NCBI GenBank assembly: GCA_018340805.1
Contig: JACMZG010001914.1
Location: 1,273,820 to 1,337,819 of the forward strand
Direction of reading: 5' to 3'
Source of the DNA: Microvelia longipes
Lineage: Eukaryota; Arthropoda; Insecta; Hemiptera; Veliidae
DNA: 64,000 nt
Part shown: one piece after another, positions 25,521 to 36,021 of the stretch
How positions within the stretch are numbered: the stretch's first letter is position 1
Layout: each line of letters starts with the position of its first letter
The notes under the pieces: generated by a model
Seen by the model: the letters and a program-made list of their open reading frames with translations, nothing else
What the model was told of the DNA's origin: nothing
Database searches by the model: none
Program-made: the position numbers and the translations under genes

Positions 25521-26143
25521 AGAGGTTGTTCACAATACATAAACATGAGGTTGTTCGGAATACATAACAAGAGATTATTCGGAATACGCAAACATGAGGT
25601 TGTTCAGAATACTTAAACAAGAGATTATTCGGAATACGCAAACATGAGGTTGTTTCGGAATACATAACAAGAGATTATTCGAATACGCAAACATGAGGTT
25701 GTTCAGAATACTTAAACAAGAGATTATCGAATACGCAAACATGAGGTTGTTCGGAATACATAAACAAGAGATTATTCGGAATGCGCAAACATGAGGTTGT
25801 TCAGAATACTTAAACAAGAGATTATTCCGAATACGCAAACATGAGGTTGTTCGGAATACATAAACAAGAGATTATTCGGAATACGCAAACATGAGGTTGT
25901 TCAGAATACTTAAACAAGAGATTATTCAGAATACGCAAACATGAGATTGTTCGGAATACTTAAACAAGAGATTATTCGGAATACGCAAGCATGAGGTTGT
26001 TCGGAATAAAAAACAAAAATTATTAGGAATACGCAAACGAGGTTGTTCAGAATACTTAAACAAGAGATTTTCAGATACGCAACATGAGGTTGTTCGGAAT
26101 AGATAAACAAAAGATTATTAGGAATACGCAAACATGAGGTTGT
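25521..26143. repeat. 50-bp minisatellite, about 12 units
   Basis: Each 50-bp unit is two related 25-bp halves, GAGGTTGTTCGGAATACATA- and GAGATTATTCGGAATACGCA-types. Units differ by substitutions and one-base indels. Minus-strand open frames here (alternating FRIISCLSI and NNLMFAYSE) come from the repeat and are not genes. Confidence 0.9.
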
Positions 26144-26373
26144 TTTTTCAAAGTAATCATTTCAACCAGCCTTTCTTTACTAAAAAGAATTTCCCTCCTG
26201 TTTTTTTAGAGGTAAAATAATTATGTATAAAATGATGTCAGAAGTAGCGTTCATCTTGATAATAAATTGATTTTTCATGTTGGAGGCCCCTTGATATTTT
26301 CATTCTTTAGGTTACCATGTTGTGTAGATTGCTATAAAATGATAAGAAATAACCTGTAGAGAGGCTAGCTAAT

Positions 26374-26392
26374 GGGGGGGGGGGGGGGGGGG
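26374..26392. repeat. Poly-G tract, 19 G
   Basis: Uninterrupted run of 19 guanines, rare in this AT-rich window. It may form quadruplex structure or may be length-uncertain in the assembly. Confidence 0.9.
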
Positions 26393-26728
26393 CTAGGCAA
26401 GCTATCAGGTCAGTCTGGGGTCAAATGACCCTTAGGGTCAATAAAAAGTTGAAGAACCTTTATAATACCAACATAACTATTTTCTTCTTTAATGACTGTA
26501 CTTTAAACAATCGATTATTTCGACATGTATCGATTTTTATCTGTTATGGCAGTATTTACCTGGTAATAAGAAAAGTGGTAAAGCAACTGTACATTACTTA
26601 ATTAGTGATGAAAACATTACTAGCGAAAGCGAATTGAAGCTGGTTGAATGGTCCCGCAAGGACCTGCAATGCGGGGGGCCGTCGGTTAGGGGCCCCCAAA
26701 AAGAAAAATAAACCATATAAAGTAAAAA
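26393..26728. other. No gene seen
   Basis: Spacer between the poly-G tract and the Tigger-like element. A CG-rich hairpin-forming patch lies at 26650-26698 (GGGGGGCCG..GGGGCCCCC). Confidence 0.4.
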
Positions 26729-26730
26729 TA

Positions 26731-27580
26731 CTGTCGGACCTCCATATAACGAACTTCTATACAACGAAAGTCTCTATGTAACGAATTTTTTTACGTTCCC
26801 TTGAATTTTGTGTTTAAAAGTGTTTCTATTTAACGAAAAATATTTCTATATAACGAACAAAATTTCCAGAAATAAAGATAAAGACAAGACCCGCAAACTT
26901 TCAAGGAATTGACCGAAACGGCACTTCTGTTTTTCTGTAATTTCCCAGAACAATTATTTATTGATTCTCGCCCTCCTTATTTAATTTGCGAACTCTTTCT
27001 TTACAATTTTCTATGAAATTAGGATTAACACAGCATAGAACTAAAAATCTTTCAGTTTTAATTTGGGTATTCGGTCTGACCAGTTCGTTTGTGAAACTTT
27101 TATTTGTTTGTAAATCGAGTTTATTAAAATGTCAATACGGAAACCGCTGTCCCTTTCTGAAAAAATCATTTTATTAAAAGATTCTGACGATGGAGTCAAA
27201 AACAAAGACTTGCCTCTGAAGCATAAAATCGCTCCTAGTTCTATATCAATAATTTTAAAAAATCGGGAATCTATACTTAGGTTATACGAAACGAGTGGCG
27301 ATTTAAAAAAAAGTTCTCGAGTATGCAAGTATGAAGACATTGATGACGCAATTTTACAGTGGGTAACAATGTTAAGGGACAAAAATATGCCTGTGACAGG
27401 ACGCTAATAAAAGAAAAAGCTGCTGAATATGCAACTGCGAGGTATTATTCATCCTATATATCCATTAAAATATCATAAATAGTACAGAGTTATTTTTTTT
27501 TCAATTTCTATACAACGAAATTTCTACATAACGAATTTTTTCTCTTGAACCTTTAAGTTCGTTACATAGAGGTTCGACTG
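26731..27580 (+). mobile_element. Internally deleted pogo/Tigger-type DNA transposon
   Basis: The right end reads, on the minus strand, CAGTCGAACCTCTATGTAAC, the usual Tigger terminus. The left end CTGTCGGACCTCCATATAAC is its inverted partner. Both are flanked by TA (26729-26730 and 27581-27582), the target duplication of this superfamily. Further TATAACGAA-type subterminal repeats occur at both ends. Only the N-terminal part of a transposase remains, so the element is non-autonomous. Confidence 0.88.
27129..27407 (+). pseudogene. Tigger/pogo transposase, N-terminal DNA-binding fragment
   Basis: 92 residues from ATG at 27129. Residues 5-55 form a CENP-B-type N-terminal helix-turn-helix (LSLSEKIILLKDSDDGVKNK, then APSSISIILKNRE), and residues 75-90 begin the second CENP-B/Tc5-like domain (YEDIDDAILQWVTMLRDKN). 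A frame change at 27400 follows; the next frame continues LIKEKAAEYA and then stops. The DDE catalytic domain is absent, so the product could bind termini at most. Confidence 0.85.
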
Positions 27581-27582
27581 TA

Positions 27583-28085
27583 GATAAATAAATAAAAAAA
27601 ATAAACCTAGTAATAAACTGGGTTCATGCCACAGTAGAGATTAGTATAGCCTTTCTTAAGATCGTTAAGCCCCTGGGCCCCTTGTTAGACTTTTATACAA
27701 TCTATCTAGAATTGTTTATCATTTTCAATTTTTTTTTAACTATTAATAAGAAATATTAAATTTATTCTGATGTTGATTATCTCACCATTCAATTGACAAA
27801 AGCTTTTACCTTTCTGTTAATGTTATAACGAAGTGTAGATATAATATGGCTTAATAAATATTTAATGACGTTACTATTATATTTGGTAGCGTTATAAGTA
27901 AATCATTATTGATTTCCCGTCTAATGCCCTTTTAATTTTATAATGAGTATGCCCAATCCACGTTATTTATTTTTCGAAGGATTTTCATCAGGAAATGATG
28001 ATTAAGAGGTAGATCGGATGGCGGAAGTAGAGGTGGGAGTGAGGGGGGGAGGTCAATTCAAATTGGTTCCTTGATTCATATACGA
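27583..28085. other. No gene seen
   Basis: AT-rich unique DNA, then a G-rich block at 28015-28055 like those near 23150 and 63650. Confidence 0.4.
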
Positions 28086-28097
28086 GTATATATTATA

Positions 28098-28163
<66 letters not shown>
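28086..28163. repeat. (AT)n microsatellite
   Basis: Compound AT tract of about 78 bp. Confidence 0.93.
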
Positions 28164-28166
<3 letters not shown>

Positions 28167-28256
28167 TTTATGTATATATATTGGCCCGGTTACAAGTCCA
28201 AGAGTCAGATCTTTAGTTTCCAAAGGCTTAAACTTCTCCGTTTTTAAGTGCTCATT

Positions 28257-28310
28257 GGTAGCTGATCATCGACTATTGTCCAATTCTTCTCTTTCTTCGT
28301 GTAAATGTTT
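28257..28310. repeat. Half-copy of the 23.7-kb inverted-repeat family
   Basis: GGTAGCTGATCATCGACTAT and the following CCAATTCTTC...TTCTTCGTGT match one arm of the 23675-23899 element with small differences. Confidence 0.6.
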
Positions 28311-29111
28311 GGTTGAATAAATAATTTAAAAAAAAACAATAACGTCTGAGCAACTAATATTCAAGGCGCTTGTTGTTATATATAGATCTTTATTTAGAAT
28401 ATTATTATTTATATTTTGTTTGTTTATAAACATGTGCTTTTATTTGTTGTGTCATGTTGTCATGGTAACTGCGTTTGGATAAACTATTACTTTGATCTTG
28501 TTCATATAATGAGTTTTAATTACTTAAGTAATTATATTTAATTATTATGTAATTAACTGTTTATTATATGCAACACTTGTAAAGCGTTTTGTATGCTGTT
28601 TACGTTAAACAAAAACGGGGCAGTAACAAACTCACCTGAACCAATCATCTATTTTATTAGTTATGATTAGAGCATTATTCGTGAAAATATTACAACTAAA
28701 AGTAAAACTTAAGTTATAAATAAAAGATTTAAACTAAAATCTTACTTGTTAAGGAGCAGGATTTACTTATTAAATTAGAAATTTAATTTGGTCCCTTGTT
28801 TCCTCTTTCTTGTAATCTACAAACAGAATAATTAACGATGTTAAAAACAATTATTGATTAGATTAATGAAGAGAAGACTACACATATAACCTGTAATATA
28901 ATAAATAAATAAAACCTTGTTTGAGCCAATAATACTTCAAGTTGATTATAACATTACTTTTCCAAAGTATCATAATTTTTCAAGTTTTGGAAAGTGTGTA
29001 TCAATAAAACATAGAGGCAGATTCAAGAGATGTGAGCCAAAATGTTCCCAGACCTATGAGGGCCTGCCTCCTAGCATAAGGTACTAAAAACTCCTTTACC
29101 AAAAGAATCTC
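28311..29111. other. No gene seen
   Basis: AT-rich non-coding DNA up to the assembly gap. Confidence 0.45.
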
Positions 29112-29130
29112 NNNNNNNNNNNNNNNNNNN
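29112..29130. other. Assembly gap (19 N)
   Basis: Unresolved bases; true length unknown. Confidence 1.
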
Positions 29131-29560
29131 TGCTAAATATATATTCAGGATAAAACCAAGAGGCCCTTTTGTTACCTAGCTTTTGTTTATGACATCAAGG
29201 TATTGTAAGACAGCACGTTGCTGTGGGAAGGCAAAGCAATCAGATATGCAAGGGACAAACACGAAACTTCCTTCTCTATTTCTATCTCATAATGTCTAGT
29301 TTGGGAAGATCCTTTACAGTTGTCGCTTTCAGGATTTGACTTGACTTAGTCGATAGATGATTTGGGGTGGGTCCACAGATTCTCACAACGGCACCTGTAT
29401 CTCACAATAGACATTGTTATTTTCTCTTTTTCATTCTTCCGATGTTTTGTGTATAATTAGAACGTTACAGTCCTCATCAAAAATCTTTTCTTAATTATTA
29501 CCTTTCCTCCTTTATACCGTAGGTATATAAAAAAAAATATTGAGTTTACAAAAAAATACC
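29131..29560. other. No gene seen
   Basis: Non-coding stretch between the gap and the first full copy of the 5S-containing repeat. Confidence 0.4.
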
Positions 29561-30270
29561 GAAACCGGGATGAAATTTTATTCGTTTCAGGTGTTTTAAA
29601 GGTTCCTAAGTGGTTTTCTCAAAGCTGTCTGTCTGTTGGTGTGTCTGTTATCATCGTAACCCCTAGTGTATTTATGCCAGGGAGTTGAAACTTTGTATTT
29701 ACATCAGTCGACTTCTGTAGTTGTGCTATTCGGAAAATATTTTTTATAATGTCATTAACTTGCAAAAGTTACTCCTAAAAAATCATATGACGCGGAAAAA
29801 TGATGCAATTTTGGCACGCATGTAGCCATGTATAAGACTAACATATGTGCTAAGTTCCATCTCATTATCAGCATTAATTCAATTTTTATTGAATTAATTG
29901 TGTACTTTTTTTAGAAAATTGTAAAAAATCAGAAAATGATACAATTGAGTTGAAATTTAGTAAAAATGTATGCCTTTACTTAATAAATAAGTACACAAAA
30001 TTTCGTTTTAATACCACAAGTATATTCATAATTTTTGTTAGATCATAAACCTTAAGCATGGTCAGTCCTCTATGGGTGACTGCTGAGAATGATACGGATG
30101 CATTTTCTATCTGAGGACGAGCAAAGAGAGTCCGAAGACATGTTGCAGTATATATTTGGCGCATTGTAAATTCTACAAGGACGAAAGAAGCGTGTCCGAA
30201 GCAGGGAGGATGAGCGTCGCGAATCCGATGTGATAAGGAAAAGTTCCGAGGTACCCTGTACCCCGATTGT
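29561..30270 (+). mobile_element. 5S-containing interspersed repeat, copy A
   Basis: About 710 bp. Modules in order: a 5' module with GTCTGTCTGTTGGTGTGTCT and TATCATCGTA; a middle module with AAGTTCCATCTCATTATCAG; a 5S-rRNA-derived stretch at about 30048-30090 (GGTCAGT..TATGGGTGACTGCTGAGAAT, part of the A-box side deleted); and a 3' module of GAGGACGAGC-type repeats ending in TTCCGAGGTACCCTGTACCC. The same modules recur at 46.5, 49.6, 50.3 and 60-63 kb. Its minus-strand open frame is not a gene. Confidence 0.8.
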
Positions 30271-30380
30271 TTTATATTAATAAAATCAAATAAACTTATT
30301 ACATGCCTAAAATTAATATTCAAGATAGGTTACCAATAAGAAAATATTATTTTATTTTTAAAGTTAAAGTAAGCTTATTT

Positions 30381-30502
30381 CGGCAAGCATCATGTGTAGT
30401 ATTCTTCTTCTATCAATAGCAGACACCTTGCAGTCAGGTGTGACATAGTGACGTCATGTCGTCAAGCATCATGTGTAGTATTCTTCTTTTAACAATAGCA
30501 GT
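30381..30502. repeat. Direct duplication of ~41 bp
   Basis: GCAAGCATCATGTGTAGTAT and its continuation occur twice, 79 bp apart, with three or so differences. Confidence 0.7.
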
Positions 30503-30894
30503 GAACACAAATAATAGTTTTTAGAAATTCTTAATTTATATTCTACAAGTGATTTGTTAGTTAACCTATGAATCATCAGAATTAAATATGGATTTTTAAG
30601 GTCGATACTTGATATTTGTCTCAGTATCAAGGAGTATAAAAATCCGGAGGTATACTAAACCCTGCAAGTAAAGTGTATTAGGGTCTCTGAGAAATCATTT
30701 TATACGAATAAAGTGAGCTACCTTCGCACCCTAGGTGTTGTTGACAGTGTTACAATTCCAAGGATATAATACATGAATCATGTTGTAAATATAGAAATAA
30801 ATAATTAGACCCACTTCGCTCTCTTGAATGTACCTGAGTATATAATATCGTCATATGATAAAGAACGCTTCGCTAGCCTGAATGGATTGAGCAT
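30503..30894. other. No gene seen
   Basis: Non-coding. The sequence at 30838-30895 loosely resembles the outer part of the palindrome that follows (both have ATCGTC then CGCTTCG), so it may be a decayed tandem copy. Confidence 0.4.
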
Positions 30895-30984
30895 ACAACT
30901 ATCGTCTTAAGATGAAGCACGCTTCGATCGCTCTGATTCTGATATATTTAATTTGATTTATTATACAGATATGTAGTCCATAGT

Positions 30985-31020
<36 letters not shown>

Positions 31021-31124
31021 ATTATATATATATAACTATGGACTACATATCTGTATAATAAATCAAATAAAATACATCAGAATCAGAGCGATCGAAGCGT
31101 GCTTCATCTTAAGACGATAGTTGT
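30895..31124. repeat. 230-bp palindrome with (AT)n centre
   Basis: Arms of about 100 bp (ACAACTATCGTCTTAAGATG at the outside, TATGGACTACATATCTG at the inside) match with only two or three mismatches around an AT tract at 30987-31033. Such sequences form cruciforms and are common assembly trouble spots; it may also be a foldback element. Confidence 0.85.
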
Positions 31125-31600
31125 ACATATATATGGCAAGGAGTGCTATGTATATGCGGCATCTAAACTAAGTAAAGCACCTTTAAACAACAATTAACAA
31201 TAATTGCATAAATATTGATAATGAAGCTACGAAGTGATTCAAACACCTGTATTACCTCATTAAACCCAAGTAGCTTTAACAAAAATATTTATTTTTTTGA
31301 GGAGTACGAGTGGCCTCTTTGCGCTATGGTTACTTTAATAGTGCTATCAATAGAAGTTACTCTACACAGCTTCTACATTCTGAGGACGAGCGAGACTACG
31401 AAACTAAGATTTTATCAGAATCATCAATTGCTTGGCTTTGTAAGACCTCCTGGGAGATATTCATGATGCTTCTGTTTATCTATGTGCGTGTGTTTTGTGT
31501 TCTTAGCTCCCAGTGATTTTATGCTAGAGTTGAACTTGTCCAAATAACAAACCTTTAGTTGTGTAAACCAGAAAATAAAGTTTCTAACGTCGTTAATAAT
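31125..31600. other. No gene seen
   Basis: Several short overlapping open frames on both strands, none with recognisable domains. The TCTGAGGACGAGCGAGACTA patch at 31379 resembles the 3' module of the 5S-containing repeat. Confidence 0.4.
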
Positions 31601-31887
31601 AGACCAAGAGCCCAGGGGTGTTTTGTGAATAAAAAGTGTAATGGCTGGAACTTGTCTCAATTTTTCGTAAATACCTTCCTGAACAAGGATCTGCAATTCT
31701 GCCGACTCGTATCGAATGGGTGTCCCAGGCAGAACCTTTGACCCCTAAAGTGCGTTCTGCCTGAGACACCCATCCGATACGAGTCGGCAGAATTGCAGAT
31801 CCTTGTTCAGGAAGGTATTTACGAAAATTGAGACCGGTTCCAGCCATTACACACTTTTATTAACAAAACACCCTGGGCTCTTGGTCT
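31601..31887. repeat. Long hairpin, ~134-bp arms
   Basis: Arms 31601-31735 and 31754-31887 are reverse complements with about a dozen mismatches, with an 18-base spacer. Outer ends are AGACCAAGAGCCCAG and its complement; inner ends GGCAGAAC and GTTCTGCC. No target duplication is obvious. It is a foldback MITE or, if transcribed, a source of long double-stranded RNA. Confidence 0.85.
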
Positions 31888-33491
31888 ATGACTCAAGTAA
31901 ACTATTAAAAATTCATAAACCAGAGATCAATTTGAAATTTGGCACGTATCTTGTGCAGTAAAGTGCTAAGTTTCATCTCATTATCAACATTTTTTAAATT
32001 TTATTTGCATGACATGAATTAGTTTTACGGTCAAGAACACTTAACACACCTTATCTTTCAATTAAACTGAAATATATTTATTTTTCTTCTCACTCTTATG
32101 ATAACCAGTTTTTGGTTATTTTTTTCTGGGGATGGAGGGGGAGCATGGGCCCTCAGCCCCTTTGTTGTTATTATTTTACAGAAAAAGAAATAGAAATAGC
32201 AAAACGTGCTCTCATAGTCTACAGACTTGCGTGATAGGTCAGGAAACAAACCATTTCACTTTAGAAAGAAACTTCAATAAAACCAATGTAAATGTCTATT
32301 TCAAAGTAAGAATGGCTGAACTTGATGCAAGTACAATGATTTCATGCGCGCCTTTTGATCCACTCCCATCTGAATAGAAAAAATCGATTAATTTGCGTTG
32401 TTATGACGTCATAAAGAGATATTATGAGCCCACAACAAATACTAATGACATGACTCCCTCTATGAGACGCCGTGGATACGACTTGATTTTTGTACCAAGT
32501 ATTGTTGAAATCTATTAAACAATTAGCTGGACCGAGTTCACAAAAACAGAACAACAACTGTCACGCATAAATAATACATAAGTAACAAAGAAGAATAGAA
32601 TAAAAAATAAAATATCAATTTTTGTGACGTAGTTGCATTTTATTAGTGCTTATATTTCCATTAACAACCAATGTATCATATCCATAATGTAGAAAAAAGT
32701 AATTTTCATAATGTCCTGTCCCTTCTGATTCAGATATCAATGTAATTCGTATCATTTTCTTTAATATAGCGGCTATACTTCGTAGCAGCTAAAGTACAAA
32801 TGCAACGGCTTCATTGTATGCTGCACTAGAGCACAGCTCTACAATACCCACATATTTTTAGTGCTTCAACTATAATAAACTAATAAAACTCAGACCCCGT
32901 CTATTCTTTATCTAAATGTTTATTTGCATTTCATAAAAGCAATTACTTAGAGAGCTTCCTCTCTACTTTGTTTGATTAACCTAAATCGATTCAAAGCTTA
33001 ATACTATTACTTTTAAAGTAAATGTACACAGTGACGAATTGAGTACTTAATGAAATTAATAGCAACCAATATAGGCTGTTAAACAAAAAGATCGTGATCT
33101 AAGGATTGTTTATACTTGGATATCCCAGTCTGACAGTTTCAGGCAATTTTCATCAGAAAATGAATGTTTTTGTTGCGGCCACTGCTTAGCAAAGCCAGCG
33201 TCCCGTCCCGTCACAAGCAAATCTTGTAAACTGGTCGCTTTTTTGTTTTATTTATTGTTTTCTCGAGACCCGCGGTTTAACAGCACCACAGGTTCTAGTA
33301 TAACTTAATTTTATCATTTATTATTTAATGTTTCTTTTACATTCAGTAATAAAAGTATGTCCTCAAACATATTTTTAAGTTTGATATCAACTTAAAAACA
33401 AACGTCCAATCATACTTTAAAGATGACAACTTTAATTATAGACTTAAATATTGCTTAATACTACCTAGCAACCTGAATATTGCTAAAACAC
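31888..33491. other. No gene seen; fragment of the 5S-containing repeat
   Basis: At 31920-32010 a fragment of the middle module of the 5S-containing repeat is present (GGCACGTATCTTGTGCAG and TAAGTTTCATCTCATTATCA). The rest is unique AT-rich DNA without coding signals. Confidence 0.5.
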
Positions 33492-33638
33492 GGCTAAAAT
33501 CAGTTGACAGCGTGGAAAAATAATGCCAGGGAGCCAATGAGGTTATTCCTGCATGTTAAACAACGCCCTCAATTTCAATCAGGCCAACCTTATTGGTCCC
33601 TCAACACTATTTTCCCAAGCTGTCAACTGATTTTAGCC
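33492..33638. repeat. 147-bp foldback (MITE-like)
   Basis: Termini GGCTAAAATCAGTTGACAGC and the inverted copy; arms of about 55 bp with mismatches. No clear target duplication. Confidence 0.75.
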
Positions 33639-34489
33639 ATGTATAATACTACAGTGTTGAATGCAAATCTCGCGGCTTGTATAATCAGACGTGTCATTTG
33701 TTAAATAGGTGCTGGGAAAATGAAACCAATCAACACTTAACGGGAAATTTGAGAAGTTTATGGAAAAATACGATGAGTGATACAATAATGAGAAGATGGC
33801 TCTGTCAACTTCACTGAAATCTCCAATATTGTTTTTTCGACCTTCAGAAAACGAATTACAGATCTGATTTCAAAAGCGGCGAGATTTTCAATTAGAACAG
33901 ACATTGCAAAGGCGTACGAGGCTGACAGCGAAAACGGCGCACTTTTTCTTCTTCTAGATACATCGTGCCTACCGCGCAAGTGCGCAATCGCGATTGCAGC
34001 GGAGATAAATTGAACTGGAACATACTTTCTGGAAGTACATTGTAAAAACACGATAACGCTTCTAGTCTTTTAGCAAAGCTACATTCACAACCCTGTCACA
34101 GCAATATTAAGTTACAAAAAATGTAATTTTTTTAGATAGATATTTTTTAGGAGTTGAGAATAGGTAGATAAATTCCAGAGTGTTTTATACTAAAAACTTT
34201 ACTATCAGTTAAACTGTCAGTTTGTTTATATTGTTATCTAAGTCAAACAACTTGAACCTCCCTCGACAAAGGCCTATCTAAAAAAGACTTTAACTTCATG
34301 ATATAATGTTTGCAAAATACTTGCAACCAAGGTCTTTCCATACTAAATCGTGTGAGCTTTGTATTTACACTTTAATAGACATTTGTTTGGCCATTTTTAC
34401 TTCATACTTCAATGCATGTACAGAAAATATTAGATATTTTAAACCCACAAACCATATTTAGGATTTAAATTTATTGCATATTTGTTTTA
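33639..34489. other. GC-balanced island, no recognised gene
   Basis: At 33790-34060 base composition shifts toward balanced and CG-containing DNA. The plus strand stays open from about 33798 to a TGA near 34011, through RITDLISKAARFSIRTDIAK and AYEADSENGALFLLLD; the minus strand is open as well. I do not recognise a family and see no clear splice sites, so this may be part of an unidentified repeat or an exon fragment. The rest is non-coding. Confidence 0.3.
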
Positions 34490-34668
34490 ATATGCCATTG
34501 CCATATTGTTAATATGCCGTATTATTGCATATTTGTTAATATGCCGTATTTATTGCATATTTGTTAATATGCCGTATTTATTGCATATTTGTTAATATGC
34601 CGTATTTATTGCATATTGCGTATTTATTGCATTTGTTAATATGCGTATTTATTGCATATTTATAGCAC
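34490..34668. repeat. 28-bp minisatellite, six to seven units
   Basis: Unit TATTGCATATTTGTTAATAT plus GCCGTATT; the last units are truncated. Confidence 0.88.
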
Positions 34669-35172
34669 TTTTCGTATATTCATATTCGGATTGTGGACCA
34701 ATTTTAAAGAATCATAAACTCCGATGCCAATGTATAACGATTTGGAACAACTAAATAATCTAATATTTTAGATATTAATTCCTACATCTAAAATAAAAAA
34801 TGTTTAGAAGTGAGAAGCTGTATTTAGGATCATCGCGGGAGGCAAAACTAAGTGAACAAGATAAAAAATTGGCAGAAAGTTAAAATATAGTGGAAGGTGG
34901 ACTAAATGGACTAGAAGGTTGCACTCGAGCATGATAGGTTACAACTCAAAGGCAACTCTGTCCTTTTTGGGCGACTTCAGCCTGCTTTCTGAAATAGACA
35001 TAACCTACCCCGCATAATCTATGCAGATATATCTCCATTGTCGTTGATGATGACGCACTAAGTCAATTCCCCATTCAACGAAGTGACCCCCTTGGTGTAG
35101 CAAAAGAAAGAGAAAACCCGAACCAATATTCATGGAACGTACAGTTCTTAGTGATCCTAATTAGAAAGAGGT
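34669..35172. other. No gene seen
   Basis: Non-coding. The patch at 35045-35100 (GATGACGCACTAAGTC then GTGACCCCC) is shared with 63215-63262. Confidence 0.4.
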
Positions 35173-35751
35173 GATACTCTGCATGTTTTTAAACTAATAT
35201 TTTTCATATTTTTTTATTATTTTTAACGGTAGACTCAAAAACTGTAATTTTTGAAAAATGGACGAAGAGTAAAGTAGGCTTAGTTTTGACTTTTCGAAAA
35301 AAAGTATTCTTCATAAAATTATTTAATTGTCCCCCTATGACAATTTTTTCATAAAAAAATTTGAAATAAAAATTTTCAAAATCCACCCATTTTACCCATC
35401 ACCCAATTTTGGAAAAAATAAAAGTTTTTCAATCTTGATAAATGATGCATCGTTTTAAAGGTCTTGACTAGTGGAACAAAAATGGTATTATTGTAAACTT
35501 CGATTTAAGTAACACTAACTAAGTTAACACTTAACTAAAAAAGAGCAGTCAAAAATAATAAAAACAATAACAAATAAACACTTTCCCGTTTTATTAAAAT
35601 ATCTCAGTTAGTGTTACTTAAAATTAAGTAAGGCATAAATAGAGCCTACTTCACACTTCGTCTATTTTTCAAAAATTACAGCTTTTGAGTCTTCCGCTAA
35701 AAATGACAAAAAATATGAAAAATCTTAGTTTAAAAACATGCAAGAGCTTTT
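35173..35751. mobile_element. ~580-bp element with ~100-bp terminal inverted repeats
   Basis: Arms at 35181-35280 and 35643-35742 are inverted copies (outer GCATGTTTTTAAACTA, inner AAGTAGGCT) with scattered differences. The interior has a second internal inversion (GTTAGTGTTACTTAAA against TTTAAGTAACACTAAC) but no coding frame. It sits 15 bp upstream of Copia-1. Confidence 0.65.
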
Positions 35752-35766
35752 ATCAAGAATGACTTT

Positions 35767-35942
35767 TGTTGTATAATTTTAATTAGTAGTTTGTTAAACC
35801 AGCTACACAATTCTCACATATGTCAACAACTAAACCTGGATTGATACTCGAGTGAACGCAGTCTTGTCAACTTCTTCTACCGGTACGTTGGTTAATTTTA
35901 TATCCGGGAACATCGGCATTTTTAAGTTAAAATCTGCTAACA
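35767..35942 (+). repeat. Copia-1 5' LTR
   Basis: 176 bp, TGTTGTATAATT to TCTGCTAACA. Matches the 3' LTR (40112-40246 joined to 41068-41108). Confidence 0.95.
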
Positions 35943-35944
35943 TT

Positions 35945-35959
35945 GGTTATGGGCCCAGT
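35945..35959 (+). promoter_or_regulatory. Copia-1 primer-binding site
   Basis: GGTTATGGGCCCAGT, two bases after the LTR. It complements the internal (anticodon-side) part of initiator tRNA-Met, the half-tRNA priming known from copia. Confidence 0.85.
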
Positions 35960-36021
35960 GTAGCATTGTGTTTAGTTTGTTTTAAAATATAAATTTCGTG
36001 GATAAAATATTTTTTTTCGAA

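Noticed and set aside
25414..26131. Several minus-strand frames with repeated SEQPHV and FRIISCLS
   Set aside because: Direct product of the 50-bp minisatellite; no start, splice or composition evidence.
24121..26143. Possible CRISPR-like arrays (regular short repeats)
   Set aside because: Repeats are contiguous without unique spacers and the context is eukaryotic.
29976..30323. 115-codon minus-strand frame
   Set aside because: Lies over the 3' and 5S modules of repeat copy A; the same frame is broken in the other copies.
31215..31847. Cluster of short frames on both strands
   Set aside because: They arise partly from the 134-bp hairpin arms and show no protein similarity.
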